Shown one piece after another: positions 26,280 to 37,799 of a stretch of DNA of 64,000 nt. Numbering within the stretch: the stretch's first letter is position 1; each line of letters opens with the position of its first letter. The stretch covers positions 13,972,515 through 14,036,514 of the forward strand of contig CM018038.1 of the NCBI GenBank assembly GCA_008638375.1, read 5' to 3'. The notes beneath the pieces are model-generated. The model did not search any database and was not told the DNA's origin. It saw only the letters and a list, made by a program, of their open reading frames with translations. This stretch comes from Nyssa sinensis (taxonomy: Eukaryota; Streptophyta; Magnoliopsida; Cornales; Nyssaceae). Made by a program: the position numbers and the translations under genes.

Positions 26280-26700
26280 GTTGTCGACTATGGTGGAGTG
26301 AGTGTTACAGTGGTGGTGGTTTATGGTAGTGGAGATGATGGTTGTTGGCAGTGCACAGTGGTGATGGCGGTGTATTAGGGGATGGTATGGTGGAGAGTAG
26401 TGAGGCTTGTGGTGGAGCCAAGAAGCTACGGGATCATCGGTGGTTTGCAATGGTTGCTAACGATTAGTAAAAATGGTGGAGGAGGATGGCAGTGATGGTT
26501 CGAGTGTGGTGGTTGTACTGGCTTGGTCGAGTAGAGGTTGGTTGAGCGGTGGTCCACGATGGTGCATAGTGAGTGATTATGCGCAGTCTATGAATTTCTG
26601 GGCAGTGGCAATGACTATGCGGTGGAGTGTTGGTGATTTTGGTGATGACCGCTGTTGGAGTGGTGATTGAGAATCTTCCGACAGTAATCGGCCATGGTGG
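26280..26700. repeat. GGT/GTGGTG-rich low-complexity stretch
   Basis: A run rich in GGTGGT, GATGGT and GTGGAG words opens overlapping frames on both strands (up to about 101 codons on the minus strand, rich in H, T and P). No domain is recognised and composition alone explains the open frames. It resembles in style the CCA-rich interior of the Mutator-like element at 17-18 kb, but I found no matching inverted ends around it. Confidence 0.4.
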
Positions 26701-29066
26701 TGGGTCCATGAAATGGAGGAAAAGAGATGAACGAACAAGAGAAAAAGAAGGAAAGTTCGGTAGATACAAGGGTCAGTAAAAATGTATTGGAGTATTATTG
26801 TCATTTACAAAAAAAAAAGAAAAATTACAAATACCTTAAAATAATTAAACATTTTCTTCAAGCACTTAAAACTAATTAACTTCAAAAAAAACTATAGCTT
26901 CATTAAATGTTACTATTGTGGTAAGTTTATGACAGTGATCATCACCATAATCCCATGACAACTGTTCACCACAACTCATTTTCTTCAATACCATTATGGT
27001 CATCATCAATTCTCCCACCCAATCTAGAACCAGCATGGCAATTTTTGGCAGCCGTGGGCACCACCATCGGCAAAAGAAATTCAAATTAGTAAATCACAAT
27101 ATTTCATATAATTAGTAATACATCTGGGCATCCCAATTATTATAGCTCTTTATCGTTCCTGTAGCCTAATTTTTGGGACCAAAATGGGTGGGTCAGGGTG
27201 GTGACAATAAACATGGTTTGTTTCGGAAGCATTGAGCTTGAATCACAATGGTAACTAAATAGTGGCAGTGGTTAAGTTTGTCGTGTTAATGAGAGAGAGA
27301 GAGAGAAACAGTGTCGTTCCATTTTTATTAATTTTATCTAGAAAAGGGGCAATGCAACATTTTTATCTTATATTTTAATTCCAAATGCTTTAAAAATGCT
27401 TTAACACTGATAATAAGTTATTATGGTAATTAATTATATGATTTAATATACTATAAATAGTATAGCGACTAAATGTAATATTTTTTTTCTAGACAAAAAA
27501 GAAGAATATTATAAAACAGTTGGCTGACTTTGTGGTATTACTTATTTATTTTCATAAAATGAGTAGACTCGTGTTTTCATAGGAAAAATAACAACTCCAA
27601 CAATGGAAGCCATTTTTTAACTCAAAAAATTTATTTGGGACTTGTTATAATATTTATACATACACCAATGCTTCTAATACTGTACATCATTCTAATACTT
27701 GAATTCAAAAGATGTATTTATTTTATATTTTAATATATTTTTGTCTCTCTTTTTGTTCTCTTCCCAGCAACCTAATTTTTTCTCTCTTTTACAACTAACT
27801 TTCCTACTAATTTTGGCTTCCCTCTCTCTCTCTCTCTCTCTCACTTCTTATGTGATATATATATATATAGATTCAGTTGGTCATTGTTCATGAGTTGTAT
27901 CCATTTTAGGTTTAGTGATAACTTCTCTATTGGAGGCCAAAAAGTACTCTATTAGAAACCAAAGTAGTAGCTCCGATGGATGACTCTTCTCCTAGGCAAC
28001 TCTCGAGAAATTAGTAATAATTTAATATCATGAACTCTAACAATTGATTAAACTTAATTATTTTTATTAATATATACTTAAGAATAAATTTAATGTTAAA
28101 AATCATTTAAGTCATGTTAAAATTAAATTTTAACATTACTACACTAACAAAATACTATATTGACATTTATTTTTCGATACTTAATGTGATTTTTTCCACA
28201 ACAATTGTTCATTTTCTCAACTACCATAGCGTACTGGGAAAAAGCTGGCCTTGCTAATTTTTAGATACAGCAGGTTGTTTGAATGAGACATTGCAATTGT
28301 TCTTAGATATGGCCCATATGGGTAAAAATGGAATTTAGTCTGCTGTCAACACTTAACACTGTTTATCAGAAAACTCTCACAAAAAGGTCAATATTATTTT
28401 AAAAAAAATATCAGAAAGGAACTTGTAATTACAGATATTTCTAGAAAAATCATTATAATTTTCGTATAGTCTTGAACATGTTTGGATAAGTAGCTGTCAC
28501 TTTGTGAACCAATGATACCAACCAATAAAAAAGGCTAATACTGTGAGAGTGTTATTTTAGTAGTTAGAGATAACATTATAGAAATAAATAAAAATTTAAT
28601 TTTTATGTTATTTAATTAGTAAATATTCAAATTTACAATAATATTATTCATAAAAAAAACATATATATTTACATATATATATATATATATAAAATTAAAA
28701 AAGTGGGTTAACCCATCATGTCTATTATTTTGATATTAAAGTTTTAATTTTAAGTCATCTTAAATTTTACATTTTGTTATAATAGTATGTTAATTTTTTA
28801 TGTGCAAGATATAATTATACGTGAGAGAGATTAATAGTTTAATATATATATATAACTATTTTTTTAACAATTTAAAAATTTAAAATAATTAATGATTAAA
28901 TAATATTTTTCTTGATTTAGTAATTTAAGTTTTAAAATAATTGGTGATCAAATAATGCATTTCTTGATTTAATTGAGGACCGTACGATCGCCGGAATATT
29001 AAAGGGGAAAAAACTACGCCGTGGTAAGTCCAAAAAAATGATGAGACGCTCCCTCCGCCCCGCTGA

Positions 29067-29379
29067 GTGGCCGTCCTTCTGCTTAATTCTTACCTTATCT
29101 ACAATTTGTTACATCAAACCCTCCGCCTATATTTGTCCTTTGTTGGGCCCAGCCACCAAGTCAAACCTCTCGATAGCCCACTTGTCTTAAACTCCACAGC
29201 ACGCCACTCCCCACGCACTCTCTCTCGCGTGAGCCCACCATTCTCCCTGTGCTTTATATTTTCGCGCGCTGTAAGTTCTGAGACACTGTGCACGTAAGCT
29301 AGAATGTTTATCGTCCCTTTGGCCATAAAAGTCAAATCAAACCAAAGATCAGAGATTCAGTAACCACTTAATACAACTG
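29067..29379 (+). promoter_or_regulatory. Putative promoter and 5' UTR of the ATL gene
   Basis: The 313 bases before the ATL start codon are clearly less AT-rich than the DNA to the left. They contain CT-rich tracts and a possible TATA-like TTTATATTTT near 29250-29260, which would leave a leader of roughly 100 bases. The assignment rests on position and composition only. Confidence 0.4.
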
Positions 29380-30645
29380 ATGACGGAAAATCCCAGCCGT
29401 TCGATCGTCCCAGTTTTCTCGTTCCATCATGGCCCCAATTGGGTCTTCGTCACGCTACTGCTCTATTTTGCACCGGATGTCACTGCACAGACCGGAACCA
29501 CACCGCCGCCACCGTTTGGTTTCCCGTTGGACCCGAGGATTAAGGTCAGCCCGTCAATGGCAATCATACTTGTCAGCCTCATCAGCGCCTTTTTTCTCAT
29601 AGGTTTCTTTTCCGTCTACATCCGCCAGTGCGTCGAACGCCGCATGTCCCAAAGTTTCACTCTGGCTGATGACGGAGTAGGTAGCGGACGACGCTGGAGA
29701 CGGGCGGCGCCGCGTGGTCTCGACCCTGCCGTGATCGACACCTTCCCTACGTTTATATACTCGGAAGTCAAAGGGCTCAAGATAGGCAATCGCGCGCTAG
29801 AATGCGCCGTGTGCTTGAACGAGTTTGAAGACGACGAGACGCTTCGGATGTTGCCGAAGTGTAGCCACGTCTTCCATCCTGATTGTGTCGACGCTTGGTT
29901 GGCCTCTCACATCACGTGCCCGGTTTGCCGAGCGAACCTCGTCCCCAAACCCGGCGAAATCGACCCAATTACGATGCTGAGTCACGACTCAGATGGTGAA
30001 TCAGTTCACTCGGCTTTGTCACCAGACATTCATGAGATGCACCATCAAAATTTAGTTCGTGCTGCTGATGATTTGATCATAGATATTCAATCACCTGATG
30101 TAATTAACCCAACTCAGACGCCGAATCAGAACCGTCCACCCCGATCGACGCCAAGGAAGACACATATCGCCGATAAATTCCCTCGCTCGCACTCGACGGG
30201 TCACTCGCTGGTACAACCGGACGAGAATTGTGAAAGGTTCACGCTAAAATTACCGGAGGAGGTAAGGAATCAGTTAGTGAACTCATGCTTGAGCCGGACG
30301 AAGAGTTGCGTGGCGTTTCCGAGGGTGAGGAGTTCGAGGAAGGGTTTTAGGACCGGTAGTGGAGGGAGCGGTCGAGGAGGAAACAATTGTTTCTATGAGC
30401 GGTTCGACCAGGAGGGGCGATCAGACCGATGGGCCTTAACGATGACGCCGCCTTTTATTTCACGAACCGGTTCAGCCCGATCGATAAAAGGGGTTGGTGA
30501 TGACGTGACGGCGACTCCAAAGACTCTGTTTAAGTCCGTTAAGTTACCGTTAGATCGTTTTTTTGGCAGGACAGACAAGGACAACGTCGGAGAACGGTCG
30601 TTTGATAGGCTAAGATTGGATGCTCCAGATGTGTGCTGGGTTTGA
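29380..30645 (+). CDS. ATL6: ATL-family RING-H2 E3 ubiquitin ligase, ATL6/ATL31-like
   Basis: Membrane-anchored E3 ubiquitin ligase of 421 residues from one exon, as in most ATL genes. An N-terminal hydrophobic segment (about 20-36) may be a signal peptide. A transmembrane helix spans about 59-81, followed by a basic patch. The GLD motif (PRGLDPAVIDTFPTF) starts at 111. The RING-H2 domain has all eight zinc ligands: C142, C145, C161, H163, H166, C169, C180 and C183, plus W173, which contacts the E2. The C-terminal half is long, Ser/Arg-rich and ends in DVCWV, as in the ATL6/ATL31 branch. Arabidopsis ATL6 and ATL31 act in the carbon/nitrogen response and defence, with 14-3-3 proteins as substrates; that role here is inferred from family. 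GC content and codon use differ sharply from the flanks, as expected for a real gene. Confidence 0.95.
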   Translation: MTENPSRSIVPVFSFHHGPNWVFVTLLLYFAPDVTAQTGTTPPPPFGFPLDPRIKVSPSMAIILVSLISAFFLIGFFSVYIRQCVERRMSQSFTLADDGVGSGRRWRRAAPRGLDPAVIDTFPTFIYSEVKGLKIGNRALECAVCLNEFEDDETLRMLPKCSHVFHPDCVDAWLASHITCPVCRANLVPKPGEIDPITMLSHDSDGESVHSALSPDIHEMHHQNLVRAADDLIIDIQSPDVINPTQTPNQNRPPRSTPRKTHIADKFPRSHSTGHSLVQPDENCERFTLKLPEEVRNQLVNSCLSRTKSCVAFPRVRSSRKGFRTGSGGSGRGGNNCFYERFDQEGRSDRWALTMTPPFISRTGSARSIKGVGDDVTATPKTLFKSVKLPLDRFFGRTDKDNVGERSFDRLRLDAPDVCWV

Positions 30646-31819
30646 ATTTTTTTGGATAAGTTGTACATAATTCTATACTTCCATTTTTCTTATAGAATTT
30701 GTTTGTTTTCATTTGATTTATTAGGGGAATATGTTTGATGTCTTAGCTATTTGAAAGTTGTAGGAAAGTGCTATCATGACATTTAAAAGAAAAGTTAGGA
30801 TGATGATTCAATATTTTATCAGCCAATTTTTTATTTTAAAAAAAAATTAAAAATATGTAGTGAGTTAGTTTCCTCCATGGCATACATGGGTTGAGATGCC
30901 TGCACTAAAATCTTTTCTCAGAAATTTATTGAATGTGTGTTATGTGAAATAAAGTGTTATGTGATATAATTTAATTGTGTATTAAGAAAATTAGAGAAAT
31001 GCAATACTGTATGAGTCAAATCCACAACATATGGGACTTCCTGCATTAAGTTTTTTCAATTTATGTACTAAGTAACTGAACTTGATAGTGCTACTAAAGA
31101 AGCGAGCAGGGCAATCTTTCAGCTGAAAATCCTACACCTGAGTGCTATTTGATCAAAGTGAGTTGTAATTGAGCTTGATTTAGTTATTCTCCTATTGAAA
31201 TACTTAAGTATGTGGATGACTCATCGTCCTGAAATTGATTGATACCCTCCATAAAGTAGGTTGGTGGGTGTTTCTATTTTAATATAAATGAGTAATTGTC
31301 ATTTCATATATATGAATATTAAAATTTTAATATGTGAGAATTACATGCCTGTAAGAGAAGAAAAGACATTCTCAACTCAAATAAATTATAATGCATGTTT
31401 AAACTAATTTGTTTTATTGGCAGTGTATTATAATTCACTGATATTTAAATTGGTTTGGACATTAAATTAGAATGAAATTATCAAATTTTTTAAGGTGCAG
31501 AAAGTTGTAGCAAGTGTGTGTGCCGGCGCACACAGAAAAAAAAGAGAGGATAAGAAACCACCTATTAATCTAAGTACGTTTGGGCCCATCAAGAGGGGCA
31601 ATACCAACTCTCATCCTATCTTTTAAAACCTCCCCTCCTAATGTTGTTCTCCCATCAAGTTTTACTACACGAGTTTTTGGATGATAGACGTGTTAACTTA
31701 AAAGATGTATTATAAATTTGAAATTTTTATATTTAATCCATTACTCTTATGTTTCATGATATTTTCGCATGAACTCATGAATAGAAAGTGTATTAGTGTA
31801 ATTGAGACAAAACTTCCAT

Positions 31820-31867
<48 letters not shown>

Positions 31868-32640
31868 GAGTATTTATACGCACTCCATTTTTTTTTGCTC
31901 ATATGTAATATGAATATATAGAATTAACCTTAGACAAATTAATGACAGGTGAAATACTAAGCAGGGTGTAGAAATGAACCTCTGACATATTCAATGAAGA
32001 GGCCTTTTTTTACAGGCTAATTATGACAATAAATAGTGCAACACATACGATTGAAAATTTGAAATAAATATAACAAAATATCTAAACTTTAGAATTTATT
32101 TGTCAAAAAAAAGCTCCCCTCATTAATTGAACATTACAATGCATTCACTTACGATATGAAATATGAATACGACACGAGATAATTAAAAGTAAGATTTTTA
32201 AATGAGGTATTTTTATTTTTTAATAGTAATGCAAAATTTAATTATTTAAATTATTTCTTGTCAAATTTTGAATTTAAGTTTTGCTAAGATATCATTTTCA
32301 ATTGATTTATCATCGTTGGATATAAAAAAAAAAAAAAATTATATTTAGATTTGATAGACATACAACTCATTCAATATGACAATAAGAAGATTTTTTTTAT
32401 TAAAATAAAGAGTTATAATTAATAAAAATATTCAACTTTTACTATTATTTTTGTATTAAATGTGATTTTTGGTTGATTTTGTATGACTGTTGGATAAAAA
32501 GGTAAAAGTGCCGTTTTACTATAACTTTTTGCTCTGGTTTAGAATTTTTTTCCCCTGAATTTCTACTTTTATGAGCCATTTTTATTTGTTGTAAGACAGA
32601 CTTTTTTGGTCTTAAAACTTATTTGAAAGTAGAGACTTGA
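30646..32640. other. AT-rich spacer downstream of the ATL gene
   Basis: The 3' UTR of the ATL gene probably lies in the first few hundred bases. No other gene is recognised. A (TA)n run of about 43 bp lies at 31822-31864. The rest is AT-rich with short frames only. Confidence 0.6.
31822..31864. repeat. (TA)n microsatellite
   Basis: About 21 uninterrupted AT/TA dinucleotides in non-coding DNA. Confidence 0.95.
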
Positions 32641-32649
32641 CCCAAGATG

Positions 32650-33120
32650 TTGGTATTGAGATCAGTCCAGGACTGTCAAATGGATACGCTAAGCAGGCAA
32701 TTTCCCATGTCATGTTTGTCGATGATTTGTTCCTCCTTGCAGCTGTTGAGGAGTTAAGAATTTGTCACCATCCTTAAAAAGATGCTCTAGTACAATTCTA
32801 CAACCAGTCAGAGTTGAAACCTAACTTCCGAAAGAGTATCGTGTTCATCTCTTGTGTTACCAGGGCAACAAAATAAAACATTTGGACCATTTTGGGTATG
32901 AATTAAGTAATGCAAATTGCATGTCACCTAATTGGCATCCCCCTAATTTCTACAAAGCGTACTGAGAGTGGTAGAAATTAGCTCAAAGGTTAAAGCAAGT
33001 TTTGAGAAGGTTCTTGTGGTCTGGTCCGGAACTAAAACCTATTGGCTCAAAGGTTGCTTGGGACTCCATTTGCACTCCATAAAGGAAGGAGGGGAGTGTC
33101 TCTATTCTACAAGTGTCAAA
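32650..33120 (+). pseudogene. Decayed LINE (L1-type) reverse-transcriptase fragment
   Basis: Conceptual translation near 32695-32760 gives AISHVMFVDDLFLL, which matches the catalytic block of plant non-LTR reverse transcriptases (usually SHLxFADDxxLF) with A changed to V. About 60 residues on, the reading LKPNFRKSIVFIS resembles the following conserved SGxKxNxxKSxxxFS block. Further downstream, pieces such as KEGGE resemble the WxxxCxPKxxGGLG region. Stop codons and frame changes break the frame throughout. This is an old relic of the family that inserts by target-primed reverse transcription; no 5' part or poly(A) tail was identified. Confidence 0.65.
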
Positions 33121-33916
33121 CGTTATTACTTCTTCAGTTCACATATATTGTTTGAACAAACTTGTCAGAAACGACGTGTTGTCATTGTATGTGGGCAGAA
33201 GAATCTGTTGGAAATTAGCGAAGCTTCGAAGCCAATTTGTTGGCTTTGTTTTGATATCACTTAGTTGGAGGGTGGAGGATCACTTCAAACAAGGCACTAT
33301 AGGGTTACTTGTAGAGGAAGAGATATACACACAAACTTATATTTCTTTACTCAAAACACTAGTAAATTGACTAGATACACTCTCAACTTCACTCTACTCC
33401 ACTCCTTTATACTTCTCTCTCTTGCCTTTCGCCTCAATCCACTCTTATTCTTGTAAAACTTCTAAAATACAAATGGATATTTATAGATTCATAAGAACGT
33501 ATCTATGTACTTACATATCCGTACTATATTTAATGAATGCATCTATGTACTTACATATCAGTACCATATTTAATACACACTTTTTTAACTCTTCATGCGT
33601 GACTCTTAAAACACCTAAATACATTTAACTTATTTCAAGATAGCCATTTAATTACATTCATGAACGTACATATGTAATTAACATTTTAAGTAAAATCAAG
33701 TTTACTTTCCAACAGAATCTCAAGTCCCGCCACTCATATCTGCCCACAACAAAATTGGTACACATTCATTCTATGTGGTGTTTGATTTTCCTCTTTGTCC
33801 ATTAACTTAATTTTAGATTATTTCTCGAGAAATACTCATTCCTATGTTCCAAACAAGTATTGCAGAGATTTTGGTCATTGCCATATATCTGATATATCTA
33901 TCTATCTATCTATCTA

Positions 33917-33964
<48 letters not shown>

Positions 33965-33967
33965 AAC
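33121..33967. other. Spacer between LINE relic and CACTA element
   Basis: No recognisable gene. It ends in a compound microsatellite, (TCTA)n(TA)n(CA)n, at 33896-33964, just before the direct-repeat copy that flanks the CACTA element. Confidence 0.6.
33896..33964. repeat. Compound microsatellite (TCTA)n(TA)n(CA)n
   Basis: Three adjoining simple repeats: TCTA to about 33920, TA to about 33951 and CA to about 33964. Confidence 0.95.
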
Positions 33968-34060
33968 TACAGTGCATGCATGTGATAAATGCCCAAAAAA
34001 AGCAACTAATCCGCTGACTCTTTTTTTTCCCCTCCAAATATCATGATTTACACCTTGCTT
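33968..34060 (+). repeat. Left copy of a ~90-bp direct repeat flanking the CACTA element
   Basis: This stretch, from AGTGCATGCATGTGATAAAT to CATGATTTACACCTT, is repeated in the same orientation at 45875-45967 on the far side of the 11.8-kb element, with perhaps 80-85% identity by eye. In both places it follows a (TA)n run. It lies outside the CACTA termini and is far too long and diverged to be a target-site duplication. Confidence 0.8.
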
Positions 34061-34079
34061 TTTCTGGATATCACTAAAA

Positions 34080-34610
34080 GACAAGGCATTATTAATGACG
34101 CTCGCGTGTATCGTTAATAGTCTCATTGCACGTCGCTAAATAGTATTAATGACTCATATTTGTGTGTCGCTAATAAGAATGTCGCTGATACTTTTAGCAA
34201 CTTGATATAAATAATATGTCGTCAATACAGACTATTAGTGACGCACAACGAGCGTCGCTAATAGTACAACAAAAATTATTGGACGTCACTAATAAAAAAA
34301 TATTAGTGACACAACATATGGGTGTCGCTAATAGTACAACAAAAATCATTGGGCGTCGCTAATAATAAAATATTAGTGACGCATGATATGGGCATCGCTA
34401 ATAATATACTTTTAGTGACGCATAGAAGGCATCGCTAAAAGTCTCACATGTAGGTATTAGCAATGAACAATGGGCGTCACTAATAATTCATTATTAGTGA
34501 CAACCATGAATCGTCGTTGATGATCAATTATTAGCGACGCCAAGCGTTTGTCATTAAATATCATATGTGACACTTTTAGCGACGCCTTTTTTGCGTCACT
34601 AAAAGTTTTA
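34080..34610. repeat. Subterminal TAGCGACG-type repeat array (left end of CACTA)
   Basis: Many short inverted and direct copies of TTAGTGACGC, GCGTCGCTAAT and TAGCGACG variants are spaced roughly 20-45 bp apart. Subterminal repeats of this kind are the binding sites of the small CACTA protein (TNPA in En/Spm). Pairs facing each other form short palindromes. Confidence 0.85.
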
Positions 34611-35044
34611 TTTTATTTTTTTCGACTCTATTTTATACCTGATTTTTCCTATTTTTTGTGTTTTATTCCTTGTTTAAAACATATATCAATTATCCTAATA
34701 TAAAACAATTCCATACATTATGAAATAAAAATATTAAAAAAGAAATGCATTCATATGTATGTGTATATATATATATATATAATTACTTACAATCGCAGAA
34801 GTATAATTTCTCAATAAATACAAAATTAAAAAATTGTCTTAGAAAATGTAACTATAGATGTCTAGGAAAAGAAAAAAAAACAAAAAAGAAAAATAGGTCC
34901 CGATGTACACCTGAAAGATGGGGCGCAATAATCCCGATCAGTATGAAATAAAGATCAAATGATATATATTAGAACACTTATATTAATTATATATGAACAT
35001 AAAAATGTTGTGATAAAATATTTTGCATGCATAAATAACAAGAA

Positions 35045-37737
35045 CGGCGAAAAGTAGCATAAGTTGCAAACTAGTGATCTGAACCAAGTGTCATAAGTTC
35101 ATATAAGTATATTTTATCATTTGTAGGTTGTGTGATGGGATTTCTAGGCTGTTAAACTGTTATCCAGTGTTTTGATCCATCAAAACCCCAAAATCGGTAT
35201 TTTTGGAACAGAAAGTTGCATAAGTTTCAAACCGGTGATTTGAACCGATTGCCGTAAGTTCGTGCAAATATATTTTTTCATTTTTGAGGTATGTGATAGG
35301 GTTTCTAGGCCATTAGGCCCACATCCAATGGTTTGTTTCGTCAAATTATCAAAATGGGCCTTTTTAAAGTGAAAAGTTGCATATGTTTCAAACTAATAGT
35401 CCGAACCGAGTTTCATAAGTTTGAGCAAATTTATTTTATCATTTATGAAATGTCTGATCAGGTTTTGAGGCCGTTAAGCCGATATCCAGCATTTTGGTCA
35501 ATCAAAACTTCAAAATAGATCTTTTTGGATTGAAAAGTAGCATAAATTTTAAATCAGTGATCCAAACTGATTGCCGTAAGTTTATGCAAGTCTATTTTAT
35601 CATTTATAAGGTGTGTGATTGGCCGTTAAGCCAATATCTATCATTTTGGTCCATCAAAACCCCAAAATGGGCCTTTCTGAAGCGAAAAGTTGCATAAGTT
35701 TCTAACTGGTAATCCAAACCAAGTTTCACAAGTTTGTGCAATTTTATTTTATCATTTGTAAGGTGTGTGATGTGGTTTTTAAGAAATTAGGCCGATATCC
35801 AGTATTTTGGTCTGTCAAAACCTGAAAATGGGTCTTTTTAAAGTGAAAAATTACATAAGTTTTAAACCGATGATCTGAACCGATTGTCGTGAGTTTATGT
35901 AAATATATTTTATCATTTGTAAGGTGTGTGATAGGGTTTATAGGCTGTTAAACCGATATCCGACAGTTTGGTCCATCAAAACCTTAAAATGGGCATTTTT
36001 AGAGTGAAAAGTTGCATAAGTTTCAAACCGATGATCTGAACCGATTGCCGTAAGTTTTTGAAAGTATATTTTATTATTTTTAAGGTGTGTGATGGGGTTT
36101 CGAGGCTGTTAAGCCAATATCTGGCATTTTGGTCTATCAAAATTTTAAAATGAGTCTTTTTTGAGTAGCAAGTTGCATAAGTTTCAAACTGGTGATCCGA
36201 ACCGATTGTCGTAAGTTCGTGCAAGTATATTTTATCATTTGTAAGGTGTGTAATGGGGTTTCTAGGCTATTAAGCCAATATCCAGCAATTTGGTCCATCA
36301 AAACTCGAAAATGAGTCTTTTTGGAGTGAAAAGTTGCATAGGTTTCAAACGGGTGATTCAAACCGATTGACGCAAGTTCGTACAAGTATATTTTATCATT
36401 TGTAAGGTGTGCGATAGGGTTTCTAGGCTGTTGAGCTGATATCTGGCATTTTGGTCAGTCAAAACTCCAAAATAGGCATTTTTGGAGCGAAAAGTTGCAT
36501 AAGTTATAGCTAGTGATCCAAACAAAGTTTCATAAGTTTATGCAAGTCTATTATATCATTTATGAGGTGTGTAATTGGGTTTCAAGGCCATTAGGCAGAT
36601 TTTCGGTGTTTTGCTCCATCAAAACCCGAAAATGGGTCTTTTTGGAGTGAAAAGTTGCATAAGATTCAAACTGGTGATCCGAATCGATTTTCGTAAGTTC
36701 ATGCATGTCTATTTTATCATTTATGAGGTGTGTGATGGAGTTTCAAGGCTGTTAGGCCGATATCCGATATTTTGGTCCTTCAAAACCCTAAAATGTGTCT
36801 TTTTGGAGCGAAAATTTGCATAAGTTTCAAACCGGTGATCTGAATTAAGTTTCATAAGTTTATAAAAGTCTATTTTATCATTTGTAAGGTGTGTGCTGGG
36901 GTTTCTAAGCCGTTTGGCAGATATCTGGTGTTTTGGTCCTTCAAAACCCGAAAATAGGTCTTTTTAGAGTGAAAAGTTGCATAAGTTTCAAACCGGTGAT
37001 CTAAACCGACTGTCGTAAGTTCATGCAAGTTTATTTTATAATTTTTAAGGTGTGTGATGGGGTTTCTAGGCCTTTAAGCTGATATCCAACATTTTGGTCC
37101 ATCAAAACTCCAAAGTAAGCCTTTTTAAAGCGAAAAGTTGCATAAGTTTCAAACCGGTGATCCAAACCGATTGCTGTAAGTTTGTGAAAGTATATTTTAT
37201 CATTTTTAAGGTGTGTGATGGGGTTTCTAGGCCATTAAGCCGATATCCGGCATTTTGGTCCATCAAAATTTTAAAATAGGCCTTTTTGGAGAAGAAAGTT
37301 GCATAAGTTTCAAACCGGTGATCTGAGCCGATTGCTATAAGTTCGTGCAAGTGTATTTTGCCATTTGTAAGGAGTGTGATGGGGTTTCTAGGCTGTTAAG
37401 CTGATATCCGGAATTTTGCTCCATCAAAGCCCAAAAATGGGTCTTTTTGGAGCAAAACGTTGTATAAGTTTCAAACCGATGATCCGAACCGAGTGTCATA
37501 AGTTCATGTAAGTGTATTTTATCATTTTTAAGGTGTGTGATGGGGTTTTTAGGCTGTTAGGATGATATTTGGTGTTTTGGTCCTTCAAAACCCCAAAATG
37601 GACCTTTTTGAAGCGAAAAGTTACATAAGTTTCAAACGGTCATTCGAACCAATTGTCGTAAGTTCATGCAAGTCTATTTTTTCATATTTGAAGGGTGTGA
37701 CGGGGTTTCTAGGCCGTTAGGCCGATATCTGGTGTTT
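35045..37737. repeat. 161-bp satellite, about 17 tandem copies, inside the CACTA element
   Basis: A unit of about 161 bp repeats without interruption. The landmark GTTGCATAAGTTTCAAAC recurs near 35217, 35378, 35540, 35693, 35853, 36013, 36174, 36335, 36496, 36657, 36818, 36979, 37139, 37301, 37462 and 37622, with a first, more diverged copy near 35055. Each unit also holds versions of GATATCCGGCATTTTGGTCC and AAGGTGTGTGATGGGGTTTC. Copies differ from one another by roughly 10-20%. Frames of about 60-82 codons appear on both strands in many units, but 161 is not a multiple of three and every one closes within about 1.6 units, so they are not genes. The array lies between the transposase genes and the left end. 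Confidence 0.93.
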
Positions 37738-37799
37738 TTTTATTGGCATCACATTTTCTATAAATTATAAAGCCACCAAAGTAATTTTAAAAACTTACT

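Larger units (their letters stand above)
20919..29066. other. Gene-poor region with microsatellites and an orphan promoter-like patch
   Basis: No recognisable protein family on either strand. Landmarks are the TGGGCC/GGCCCA cluster at 21423-21626 followed by a less AT-rich stretch to about 22.1 kb with only short unfamiliar frames, a 69-bp duplication plus (TA)n at 22968-23115, a (TTA)n run at 24484-24526, and a GGT-rich, pseudo-coding stretch at about 26280-26700. The remainder is AT-rich and I see nothing in it. Confidence 0.6.

Noticed and set aside
35333..37350. Series of 61-82-codon open frames on both strands sharing similar peptides
   Set aside because: They are translations of the 161-bp satellite units. 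The unit length is not a multiple of three and each frame closes within about 1.6 units; nothing suggests coding.
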